Below are positions 45,200-56,658 of a stretch of 64,000 bases of DNA, one piece after another. The notes beneath the pieces are model-generated. The model did not search any database, was not told the DNA's origin, and was given only the letters and a program-made list of their open reading frames with translations. The position numbers and the translations under genes are program-made. This stretch comes from Capsicum annuum (taxonomy: Eukaryota > Streptophyta > Magnoliopsida > Solanales > Solanaceae): NCBI RefSeq assembly GCF_002878395.1, contig NW_025862277.1:285451-349450 (forward strand), read 5' to 3'. How positions within the stretch are numbered: the stretch's first letter is position 1; every line of letters begins with the position of its first letter.

Positions 45200-47321
45200 A
45201 CATTATACTTGAAATGGATAAATTCCAACCATATAACAAGATAGAATAATCAATAATAAGGACATTTCTAAGAATTCACTAACATCCTAATCCACAGTAA
45301 TCCATAAAGTCTCTACAATACAAAAATAATCCAAGTTGATACATGCCCTTGAAGATAGCTAAAAGAAACCATGAGAGACAGTCTATGACACAAAATAAAC
45401 CAAAAAAGTATCAAACATCCAAAAAAAGGAGGAACACCACTTTAAGCTAACTCACGAATCGTCCAAGATCACCTATCACTGTGTAGGAAAAGCAGAAGTG
45501 TCTCTGATTTCTATATTGCATAAGAATACAGCGTCTGGAGATGGTTAACAGATTGAGCACTAGCATATAACTCGGGAAAGGGATAAATAATGCTAAGTCA
45601 AAATCACAATAAAATCCACATGTACACATTGTACATATATATATATATATAAAACATGTTGGGGTAGGGAATAAGGTTTAGCATGAAAGTAAAATATTAG
45701 TCTGGATTGTGTAGCTCAACTATCACAAAAATACCCACGGGCTATATGGGTCTAGTTCCCCATGTTGAAAGGGACCTAATTCATTTTAGCCGCATGAACC
45801 ACAAGTATCAAGGAAAACTAGGAAATTCCCCAACCCCACATCAATCTAGGATACAAATATATGTATAAAGTGTGTCATATACACACAGTCATCAAGACCA
45901 ACCCTAATGCCAGCAAATGTGTGTTTCCAGTATCAGTCACCCTAGGACATCCACCTTCATGACTTAGATATATAACTCCCTTTAAGTCTATATTAAAATA
46001 ATTTTCAAATAACCCATCTATATAATAAAGGAATTATCCATTAAGGCACACCATAGGTATCATTATACCCTTACGCTTGCAAGCTTATAACTATGCCATT
46101 ACAATTCTATTAACTTGGGGAAATATCTCAACCTATTTTGTTTATTAAATTAATATGGGGGAATGCAAAAACCCCTTTTGTTCATTAAATCAAATTTGTG
46201 GAATGACTCGACCCCTTTTTTTGGTTTATCAATTTAACCCAGAGGAATGCCTCAAGCCCGAGCTTTTAATTTTAAAATCAAAGTATGGACAACATGGCCT
46301 TCAAAATCCATGTTTATCAGTTTAACCATTTATGCAATGAAATAGTGTGGTTTCGAAAGTCAAATCATGTGATAAACCATCTTTCAAAGAAAATTACACA
46401 AATGGGTTGAGGGAACACAATTTCCATAACAAATTTTCAATCCAAACTCATCAATTTGGGGGAATACCTTGACCCCGTTTCCAATTCCCATACTCATGCA
46501 CCCAATTAATTTAAAAACCATTGATAAAGCACAAACAATGCATATAAAATCATGAGAGTTCACTTCAAGTAACATTCATTCAAAAACTCGCCAACCCATA
46601 TTCATAAACCACAATTAAATCACATGAGTAATGATTTAAACACATGCTTTCAGTAAAATAAGCTTTGGGGAAAAGTAACATACTTGAGATACCAAGAATT
46701 ATGAAGAGAAATGAACCCTTGGAAACTCTAACTGCCAATTTCTTAAGAAACACTAATGTTCTTGATTTAGGGATTTGAGAGGAAAAGAGTACTTTCTGAT
46801 TTGCTAAGTGTTGAGAATAGGGTCCACAATAAGTTTTTGAGTTGTGGGTCTTAAGTAGGGTAGGAGGGAAATGTACAAAGTACCCTTAATTAAAATATTA
46901 AAAATTATCACCAGTGACCACGATTCACCTTACGACTTGTGAGTACATGCTATGACTCATACTGTAATAATCATACTCTGGGTAAAAGCTTGGACCATCA
47001 CACTAGTTTGGTCAAGAGTCACAACCTACATCTCATGACCTCATTATATGACTTGTTGAGTGTAGTCATGATCATGAAAGAGAGTTTGGTACCTACACTG
47101 GTTTGCCTATGAGTTATACCTTATGACTTGTAATGAGTCCTTACGAGTTGTAATGATCCAATCCTTACCAAGCCAAGAACAAAGAAAACCTTCACTAGTC
47201 ACCCTATGGCTCGATCCCAACGACCCATAAGGATACCTTACGACTCATTTGGTGGGTCGTAGTCAAAGTACTAAGCTCAAAACTCAAGGATTTTTTTAGG
47301 GCCAAAATCTGAGGTGTTACA
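45200..47321 (-). repeat. Gypsy-3 5' LTR, main part
   Basis: Continuation of the LTR that begins near 26391, interrupted by gypsy-2. It ends on the plus strand in gaggtgttaca at 47321 (minus-strand start TGTAACACCTC). With the 88 bases on the left, the LTR is about 2.2 kb. An (AT)8 run at 45635-45650 could supply a TATA signal on the minus strand. Degenerate repeats with a ggggaatg...accccttttgtt theme occur at 46110-46260 and 46445-46490. At 46915-47275 several cttacgactc/gagtcgta-like inverted words cluster. Confidence 0.82.
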
Positions 47322-47618
47322 ACCAAGTTCACAAACTCATGCACATTACTCAAAAATAATGACCATAAAATTCACCTATCCATTATTAAACAATGTCCAT
47401 ACTATAAAACAATCACCCATAGTTGCTCACTAATGTTCAATTTATAATAAGGATGGTGTGAGAATCAAATTTTGCTCACTCCCACAGAGAATTCACATGT
47501 CAATTGAGATGAACCATAAGCTTTCCCTTAGTGTAGTACTCCACTAACATCAGAATATCAAAGCACAAGGTTAAGAAGGACTTAAAGGATTATAATGTAG
47601 GCTAAGGGACAGGTAGGA
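47322..47618. other. Unassigned spacer between two LTRs
   Basis: About 300 bases with no coding match and no recognised repeat, between the gypsy-3 LTR start and the next LTR. It may be the host sequence into which one of them inserted. Confidence 0.4.
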
Positions 47619-49802
47619 TGTCACGACCTGATTTACCAGTCATAATGGAACCTACTCTATCCCACCAAGAGGTAAGCCAAGTCATAACCCAAAGTTAAAT
47701 ACAGTGGATTAACTTCATGCAAAATGCCCAACATAGGCAAAAATAAACAACACAACTTATAAATAAGCATAGAGAATCTAGTATATTAATACAACCCAAG
47801 TATCTAGAATAGTCAATACATATGTCTTGAAACTAAAGGCAAAAATAGAAAGGTAGAAAAAAATAGAAGAATAAGACTCCAAGAGCTCACTTTATCTCCG
47901 GATATCAACATTGTATAAACACAAATCAACAGTATCAACCATTAGTCGGATCTGTACCAAAAAGGTACTAAGTGTAGAATGAGTACCAAATAATGGGTAC
48001 TTATTAGGAATCATCGACTGACTAAGGTAAATCATGATATAAGTATGATAGAATACAAGATAACATAACTAAGTCAAAGGAAACAAACCTAAATCAACTC
48101 CAACATCGCCATGCATACATAGGTAAATAAACTAAAATAATAGCATAACATAACATAAAGCATCAACACATGTAAATATAATTAAAAAAATTGGCTCCCA
48201 TACACCAATTAGTGCAAAAAAGTAAATAACCTATCGCAAGCCTCCATAAGCCTAGAAGGTACAAAATAGAGAGCATAATCTACCACCGTCATTTATGCAA
48301 TCTCACAATACCTTTAGAGTTCATCTAAGTCATGGCACCCTATAACCATCAATTGTCCATATTCATCACTTGTCAATTGACAAACACTTATCAACTAATC
48401 CGGCATATAGAAACTAATCCTCATTTATAGGTTAACCATTATTTGCCAACTAATCATTACACATTGATTAATAATATTTGTTGATTAATTATAATGACAC
48501 CAGGACCCATTTATATCATGCCAAATTATGGTCATTTCCACACTCTCAGACTTAGCAAAACTGCTATTTTTAATCTCACATCTCACATCCCATATCATTA
48601 TATCAAAATAAGTATATTGTCATATCATAATATGCATATCCAGACTCTAAATCGGTATATATATAATTAATAGCCGAACTTGAACCAGTAAATAGATAAT
48701 CAATAGCTGTACTTGAATCAATAAATATTCATTAATAGTTGGACTTAAATCGATAATTATATCATTAATATCCAAACTTCAATTGGTAAATATACCATTA
48801 ATAGACAAACTTAAACTGGTAAATATATTACTAATAGAATAAGAAATAGAATAATCAATAGGCGTCAACCCTTACATCATCCAGCATAACTATCAAGTGT
48901 TAAAGTATCCCTATATTACCTCAATAAGCATTTCCAAGAGACTAACAAGTTATAAAGTCCTACACACTCTAACATGTGTCTAAGCTATCTCATTATTTAG
49001 GGTTTTTTCTTAAGAAAGTGGATGAAGAATGTGAAAAATTAGGCTAAAATGGCCTACTTATAACTGTCCTTAGTATTAGAGTCCCGCGATCGCGACCCAA
49101 AATTTGTGATCAAGGAATATTAGGACTGCACAGGTAAATCATAATTACGATCAGCCACAGTGATTGTGGCACTTGGAGCCTTCCCGGGGAATCACGATCC
49201 CGACGCCATGTAACAACAATAGACTTGGAATTTTCCAAGTCTCTGCCAAGCCCTCGAGATTCATCTGGAATCCTATATACACAAAAAATTATGTAACCAC
49301 ATAAAATTTGAGGTATTGGACTCAATTGTACAGTCAAAATTTCCATCCGAGGTCATTTTGATAAAATATGGGTCCCATACCCATATTCCATTTTCTTAAC
49401 TTTTTAACCAATAGGTCAAAATAAGCCTGGGTGTCTCGGGATCCAAACCAAGAGTCCATCCAGCCTAAAATTGATATTCTAGAGTTTTTGGAACATTCAA
49501 AATTTGCATTCAAGGTGGTTTGACTAAAGTTTTTAACTAGTGCAATTTTGAAACTAACTAAGACTTCAAAATAGAGAAATGGCTCTAAAAACCAAATGAA
49601 CTACCTAAAAATAGACTTTTCAATTCCAAAAAGTCATAACTGACTTGGGAAATCTATAGAGTACATTAAAATGATGATAAAAACAAATAAATTGAGCAAA
49701 AACAAAATTGCTTGTTCCAGCAAGTCATAAATGACTTAGGAAAGCTATAGAGTACACTGAAAATAAGTGGAAATATGGAAAATGACCTAAAGGGTCATTA
49801 TA
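47619..49802 (-). repeat. 3' LTR of another minus-strand chromovirus
   Basis: Plus-strand tgtcacgacctgatttacca to gggtcattata, 2,184 bp. The minus-strand start TATAATGACCC corresponds to TGCAATGACCC at 59554, and internal blocks (gggaccCATATTT..., ggatggaaattttgac) are shared with the LTR of element D, so the families are related. A GC-rich palindromic word (gtcccgcgatcgcgac) lies near 49081-49096, with further tcacgatcccgacgcc near 49192-49207. Confidence 0.83.
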
Positions 49803-49870
49803 ATATCCACTAATAAAGAAACTTTCATCTGTAAAAGTTAAGGATTAGGATATAACTGAAATTTCATAAC
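49803..49870 (-). pseudogene. Last codons of a minus-strand polyprotein, next to its 3' LTR
   Basis: The minus strand reads a short tail ending TTTATTAGTGGATAT before the LTR. It corresponds to the tail ahead of the D LTR at 59520-59553 (gaaagttcttttagtagcggatat). Only about 20 codons remain before the strand of the coding signal flips. Confidence 0.6.
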
Positions 49871-49879
49871 AGCTCACTT

Positions 49880-51042
49880 ACGTTTCGAGGATTGGAGACT
49901 TGATTCAACTGATATTATATGAGGCTCATAGATTTTAATACTTTATTCAATTTGGGAAAGATAAGATGTATAGGGATTTGAGATAACATTACTGATGGAG
50001 TGGCATGAAGATAGATGTGGCAGACTCTGTAGCTCATCGCCTATATTGTCAATAGGTGAAGGTTGAGCATTAGAAGCCTAGTGGCGTGAGTTAGAGATTG
50101 CCTATTCCTGATTGGAAATTCAAATGGATCACATGCCTCACACTTCTTATGGTTCTGACCTTATTTGGGTCATTATAGATTGATTGACCAAATCGACATA
50201 TTTCTTTCCTATTTAGTTGTCTTTTAATGTTTAGAGGTTAGCCTGTATCTATTTTTGTGATATAGTTCACTTACAGGGGGTACCTATATCTATTATTTCA
50301 AACAAGGCTTCAGTGTTCATTTCTAGCTTCTAGAGTGGATACAGAAGGACTTGGGTACTAAGGTAGATCTTAGCATTATTTTCATCCTCAGACCTATGAC
50401 AAGTCAAGGTGGACTATTAAGGTTCTTGAGGATATGCTCCTAGATTGTGTTATTGATTTTGGAGGCCAGTGGGAGCAACACTTAACATCGAAAAGTTTTT
50501 CATATAATAATATCTACAATTTAAGTATTGAGATTGCACTATTTAAGGACTTATATGGTACACATTATTGATATCTAGTAGGGTGATTTGAGACACCTCT
50601 AAGGTTTAGCCCTATGTTACTAACTTGCTTTAGGAGTCAATGTATTGAGTCACAGTGATTTAGGATAGGCTGTTGGCATATAAAAGTTAGCAGAAGACTT
50701 ATACAAATAGTAAACTTCATGCCTTGAGGTTTGGAATGGGAGACTGAGTATTCCTTTGAGTAATTCCCATAAAGGGCATAATGAGGTTTGGAAGGAAAGT
50801 CAAGGTCTAGACAAGATATATTGGAACTTTTGAGATACTACACACAGTTGGAGAAGTGGCATATGAGTTTGATTTACCCCTAGAATTTGTTGTTGTTCAT
50901 CTATTTTTTCATATTTCTATGTTGTGGTGTTAAATTCTTGATGAGTTACATGTGACTCAGTGGGACTCGATTCAATTAGATAAGAGATTGGCCTTTGTAA
51001 AGAAGTGGGTTTTCATATTAGATAAGGATGTCATTTGGTTAT
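49880..51042 (+). pseudogene. Element D integrase, N-terminal to C-terminal part
   Basis: The plus strand shows EAHRF.YFIQFGKDKMYRDL near 49919-49980, GMKIDVADSVAHRLYCQ..KVEH (zinc-binding region), SYGSDLIWVIID, SFNV, IVHLQGVPISIISNKASVF (family IISDRG, so the second catalytic Asp is Asn), then FGGQWEQH near 50460, LRFGMGD, MRFGRKVKV, RYIGTFEILHTVGEVAYEFD, HPVFH-like FFHISML, and LDKRLAFVKKWVFILDKDV at 50970-51035. The coding run then stops at the element C insertion and resumes at 59379. Frameshifts and stops are frequent. Confidence 0.82.
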
Positions 51043-53604
51043 TGTAACACCCCATATTTTTAGGCTAGACTTTGAAGTATCATTCTTACGTGTGTTGACT
51101 TTAATTCCATGAATTTCTTTTGAATACATGCGTCATGATCTTTATCTTGGCGTGTCAAGTGATTTCTAGGTGAAAAATGTTCATAAGAATAATTTATAAC
51201 AAAGTTGAGCTAAGATCCTTTGATTCGTCCAAAGTTTGTTATTTGATTCTATAAGGATCTAATTTTAATGTGTATAACTTCTTATATGGGTTGAATTTTG
51301 CATCTTAAGACCCACCAAATTATAGATAATTGAGTCAGATTTCCAGCGATACCAATTTTTCCTTAATCCGATACTTGAGCGAAAAGTTATAGCCATTTTC
51401 GTGAGAGAAACAGTAGCTGCGTGTGATTAGCATGCGGCGCATGCTACATTTTAGCCCTAAAGGAGCATGTTATGTAGCATGTGGTGCACACTCTATTTCG
51501 GCGATCCAGAGCATGCGATGCATGCTCTATTTCACCCTTGAGGTTTCCAGCTTTCAATCATGTTTTACTAGGGGCATTTCAGTCCTTTTCCTTCACCCAA
51601 CTAATTGAAAACACGAGATTTAGGATTCCAAAAGCATAAGTTCAATTTTTTTCTAAAAATTTCCCCTAATTGAAAGTATGCCCTCTCAATAACAAACCCT
51701 ATCTCTTAACATTCAAGGTCAATTCTCAAGACACTAACAAGAACTTTACGAATTCTTTAAGCAAGGTATGTTAGATGTTCATCCATGGGCCCTTTCCACT
51801 CATGGAGTCAAAGAACCCAAATTTCAAGTCTAAAAGAATGATGTTTACATGTTATTATGAAATTTATCCATGAACTCCCATTAATTTTGATTTTACATGA
51901 TATTTACAAGTAATTGTTGTTGAATTTAAACCTTACACATTTGAATGGTGCTATTCTCATGTTAAATCCCTAAATCCATGATTTTTATTATTTAAATAAT
52001 GACTCCATGTTATGTTAACATAATCTATTTTGATAGAAAGAGTTCTTACATATTTAAAGTTGAAGTATGTTCAGATATATCTTGGTAATTCAATTTTCAA
52101 GTTATGTTTTCAATTGATTTCATATGGAATGCATTATAGTATGTTTTAAATATTGTGACTTCCATATCATGTTCATATGAATTTAGAATAAAACCCTCAG
52201 TTTACGATTTAGTTATGTGATTATGCTATTTTTTCATGTTTAAAAAAGCATCCCCATGTTTAAGTCTTAGCCCCATGTGTATGATGAGATGCTTAAGTGA
52301 ATAATTAAGAACAATGATTTCCTTCCATGGTTTTAAAGCTTTTATCTAGTCCTATTATCATTGCTATAGATTCCTGGGGGTTACAAATACCCAAAATTTA
52401 GCTGTTTACTTAGTTTCAGTAGCTTCAGAATAGTTTTAGATAAATCATTAGCATTACCACTCAGTTTTCCTTCACGATCAATTGCTTGTCCAGTTAAGTT
52501 AGTTAAATCCAGTAATCATTATTATTAAGTTGGGAGTAAGATTCAGCAATGAGAGAACCTAGGGATGAGGGCTTAACCATTAGTTAGGAATGGGTCCATA
52601 TAAATAATCCCTAAGTTCCAGAACTACGTAGCCAGTGTATCTTAAGGGATATCACCCTCCAGTTTAGGACTGACACTTTTAGGGATCACCCACCGATTTA
52701 GGACTGATATGAGAAGGACCCGCTATATTAGGACTGACTCCATATCTATTGTTAGTACTCATGGTACAATACTAGCACCCATCCAACTAGGGTCACAGGT
52801 TGAACCTGGATCAGCTCATACTAGGGTATATCGGTTAGATGATATCTTTCACAGTTTTAGTTTTTGTAATCAAATAGTCTTGCTTGACCATAGCATATAG
52901 TTTATCATTTATCCAATTACTAGATTTTAGTATTTGAGTTTACAAACTATTTCAGAAATTGTTTATGCTTGGTCATGCATTCTAATTCTTTATAGTTTAC
53001 ATGCATTCTTACTCAGTACCTCCTTCTATACATTCAGTTAGTTATTACTCATGCACATGAACCCATTAATCTCAGCCCAACCTTATTTAACATACCAGTA
53101 CATTCAAAGTACTAACCACATACTCATTTATTATGCTATGATGTCTTATATCATAGGTTCAGATGCTCGGATTCTCGATCGTACTTAGACTTTCCAGTGC
53201 ATCAGCAGCAGAAGCTGTGGTGAGTTCTCATCCTTCAAGGATGAGCTATCTTATATTTAGTTATGTCATTAGTTCATTAATTTAGTCTGCTGGAGTTAGT
53301 TAGGGGCTTGTCCTATCAACTCCACAGTCAGACAGTTTAGAGGCTTTCAAACTAGTACAGACAATTAGTCAGTTTTCATTTGTTATTATCAGCCATTTTA
53401 TCAATATTGTCAATATTGTTTTACAAACATTATTAAAACTATGATTTAAAACCTTATGGCATTTTTCAGTTAAATTCTGCATATGATTTTTTGTTAACAG
53501 TTTTACCCAGTGCTTATAGTAGTACCAGTATCATGGGTTAGCTTGTGGTCACTTGTGACTGTAAGCACTATGTGGCATCCAGGGTATACTCTCAGAGCAT
53601 TAGA
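51043..53604 (+). repeat. Element C 5' LTR
   Basis: Starts tgtaacaccccatattttta and ends ctctcagagcattaga, 2,562 bp. Near 51430-51528 lie strong palindromes: gcatgc-ggc-gcatgc, and agagcatgc-gat-gcatgctct with 9-bp arms. The family resemblance to gypsy-2 is clear at the end (tggcatccagggtatactc). Open frames at 51423 and 52709 lie within the LTR. Confidence 0.9.
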
Positions 53605-53607
53605 AAC

Positions 53608-53620
53608 TGGTATTAGAGCC
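53608..53620 (+). other. Element C primer-binding site
   Basis: tggtattagagcc differs from the initiator tRNA-Met site tggtatcagagcc by one C-to-T change, three bases after the LTR end. Confidence 0.88.
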
Positions 53621-53827
53621 TAAGGTTTTAAAGTGTCCTAGGGAGTCTGAAAGTCACATCAAGTAGGGTCTTATGCATAGGTATGAAGCACACCATACTT
53701 ATAGATAAGAGGCTACGAGATGGTTTTAGGAAAAGTTTCCCTTCTTTTAGTGTTCATATCGTGTGAATGAGCATGGGCTCAAGTTAAAATCTATGTCTAA
53801 TTCAATTCTTCCTTCTATTTATAGAGT

Positions 53828-54900
53828 ATGCCTCCCAAAAAGACTAATGAAAGAAGAATCAAAAACTAGCTAGTACCTCTGACAGTTCGAGAAGATCCCC
53901 TGAATGAGCATGTTTCTCATGCAGAGTTCAGAGCTGTCTTTACTACTCTAGCTTACCCTGTAGTAGCTCAAAATGTTCGACCAGCTGTAGTCTTAGCCAA
54001 CCCAATGGCTAATACTATCACAGCTAAAATTTGGGACTTTACCTGAATAAATCCTTCTCTATTTTTAGGATCCAAATCTGATGAGGATCCATAGAAATTC
54101 CTTGACATAATTCAAAAGGTGATAGATATTATGGGTGTGAATTCTAGTAAGAGTGTTAAACTAACTTCTTACCAGTTGCAGGATGTAGCTCACACATAGT
54201 TTAAGCAGTGGAAAGGGGATAGGAGTGTAGATGTAGAGCCTATATAATAGGAGGAGTTTTTTATAGCCTTCTTAGATAGATTCTTCTCATAAGAGATGGG
54301 AGAAGCTAAAGTGTTAGAGTTTATCAATCTAAGGAAGGGAAATATGAGTGTGAAAGAGTATTCCCTCAAGTTTACTTAGTTAGTTAGGTATGCTCCCTAT
54401 GTGGTGGCTGATAACAGATCTAGGATAAGTAAGTTTGTGTTTGGGGTATCTGATAGTGTGGTCAAGGAGTGTAGGAATATGATGTTAATTAAGGAGATGG
54501 ACATATCTAGGCTTATGGTCTATGCCCAATAGATTGAGGAGCAGATGCTTATGGAGAAGAAGAGAGAGAATAAGAGAGCTATAACGAGTAGCTTTAGTTT
54601 TACTCAGCCAAGGTTAGAGGGTAGTGACCGTTCTTAGTTTAGTCAGAAGTTTTTAGCCCCATGTCTGTCTTCAGCTAGGGTGCTAGTACCAAGGTTTAGG
54701 AATGACAGTCGGGATGGGACACCAGGCTCTAAAACCCAGGGTAGTGTGAGTAGTGGTTGTATACATCCACTTTGTAGAGAATGTGGTAGAAATCACCTAG
54801 GTATGTGTAAAACTGGTATTAAGTATGTTTTAGATGTGGTAAGCCAGGCCTCAAGATGAGGGAGTGTAGAGTAATGACTCATAAGGGAAACTATTTACGC
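53828..54900 (+). pseudogene. Element C gag
   Basis: ATG at 53828 opens MPPKKTNERRIKN, followed by a stop. The same frame then carries REDPLNEHVSHAEFRAVFTT, NPMANTITAKIWDFT, GSKSDEDP, KFLDIIQKVIDIMGVNSSKS, LTSYQLQDVAHT, FKQWKGDRSVDVEPI, KVLEFINLRKGNMSVKEYSL, VVADNRSRISKFVFGVSDSV and VKECRNMMLIKEMDISRLMV. A knuckle follows, CRECGRNHLGMC, near 54775-54810. Most lesions are in-frame TAG/TGA stops where the family has Gln, Trp or Arg, rather than frameshifts. Apart from the stops it is close to full length. Confidence 0.9.
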
Positions 54901-54999
54901 TAATAAGGTCACTTCAACCGTCCTCTAGTCTTATTCGGTCACCCGACTTAGTAGGGTGTCATTTCTAACGCAACCTGTGGCCTATGCGAAAATAGGATA

Positions 55000-55330
55000 T
55001 ACATACTTCAGCCCTGACATGATCAGAAAAATTCTCCTAAAGAGGTTACGGGTGTGTTATAGGACTATCATATTCTTATGTATGTTTAACTAGACCACAA
55101 AGCTTTACTTTCTCTTGTAACCCCTACATAGTTGTTAACTTCAGTGTTAGACCCAAAATATTAGCAAAGCCCTTCTCAGTGTCTACCTCAGTGGGTAAAT
55201 CTATCCTAGCCAGACAGGTTTATAGAAACTGCCCAGCTTTAGTATCCTTGAAAATTACTTTAGTTGATTTTAGAAATAGAGCCATTCGATTTCAGTTTCT
55301 AGCTGAACTAGTCATTGAATGAAGGGATAG
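55000..55330 (+). pseudogene. Element C protease, internally deleted
   Basis: In broken frames: LCNPYIVVNFSV-like, KPFSVSTSVGKSILARQVYR, NCPALVSLKITLVDF and then directly RNRAIRFQFLAELVIE. The family has about 35 residues, including the VILGMDWL block, between LVDLVEL and RFQFPNEPVLEW, and they are missing here. No reverse transcriptase follows. Confidence 0.78.
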
Positions 55331-56643
55331 TATTGTATGAATTTAGTATATTTTTATTTCATGGGGCTAGTTGTATGAAAGGTGAATCAGTAGTCTTGAA
55401 ATAAGGGGTTGAGAATATCCATGTTAAGTGATAGAATCTAAGCTTGAATCTTTGAAGGTTAAGCTAATAAAAAGGAGAGTTAAAACTCTAGTTGGTGTAA
55501 AATCATGGTATGGTGATACTCAGTAAGGTTATAAGTTGGTCAGTGTTTAAGTAGTTGTATGATGATTGTTGAGGCTATAGAAAGCTAAGAATTATGTATC
55601 AGAAGTAAGTACTAGCAGTGGACCTTACATTAGTGGGTATAATTTTTTGGGATAAGTATAGTGTTTATGTGCATTATTCTACCCCAGACTCTAGAGTAAA
55701 GTGGTGATAGTTTAATTTAGAGTTGTTGATTAAGTAGTTCATAGACTTAGAATGATGGCTTTAAGCTAAGGGGCAGATGATAGAGCAAGTAACCAAGTCA
55801 GGCTCTCATATCCTAGTAGTGATGAGGATGGGTAGAGAAGCAATAAGAGAGGATGATGCCTAACCCATTCTTATCTCAATGTAACGTTATTCAGTCATCA
55901 CGATATATAGTCATGCCTTACATGTCAAATCCATGATCATAGTTCATGTTCATGTACATCATAAAGAATCATGTACGCTTCTAGTCCCTAGAATAAGGAT
56001 TTCTAGTTTGCTTATCAATAAGAACTATGTTCCACGGATTTAGAAACTCCAAACTTATGCCATTTAGCTCATGACTCATATACTCTTATTTTATAGTATG
56101 TTCAGTTCCAGTGCTTATGCTACACTCTCAATGGTCATCAAAAATTTAGATTTTTGTTATGTATATCCTCAGATTTGGTTTCCTTGATGAACTCATGTCG
56201 TGGATACTCTATTCCTCAGGCCTCAATTTCATATCTTAGATATTCAGTCATGATTCAGTCCGTAAGTGTCCCGTCCATCTTCTCAGTCTTTCTTTGGTAT
56301 TTTAGCCAAGTCAATATTATTCGGGGGGACGAACTATCCCCAGGGGGAAAAGTTGTAATGGCTCAAGTTTTGATGTCCTAAATTCCTCATATTTTCTTCA
56401 TGAAACTAGATCCAGCTTGAGGTAATGGTTACTTATAAGTGAACTCTCTTGTCCTATCTCACCCTTATAACCATTATCATGTCATTGCATCTATTCATGA
56501 AATCAGTTCTGTTCGTGTATTATGCTCAGACTAAGTTATGCAGTCATGTTACAACTCATGTTCCTAGTCATGTATGTTTAGAATATAATCTTAGTTGCCT
56601 TAGTACTCTCATTCTAACCAGTCTCATTCGAGGATGAATGATT
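55331..56643 (+). other. Non-coding interior of element C, with an extra PPT/LTR-start scar
   Basis: No polymerase or integrase coding is visible. At 56320-56353 the words gacgaactatccccagggggaaaag lead to tgtaatggctcaagttttg at 56354, which looks like a chromovirus stop region, PPT and LTR start of a different family. About 290 bases later the normal element C tail (ctcattcgaggatgaatgattcc) and PPT occur. The open frames at 56154 and 56449 are not recognised as genes. Confidence 0.5.
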
Positions 56644-56657
56644 CCAAGGGGGAGATA
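56644..56657 (+). other. Element C polypurine tract
   Basis: ccaagggggagata, directly before the LTR start tgaaacacc at 56659. Confidence 0.87.
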
Positions 56658-56658
56658 A

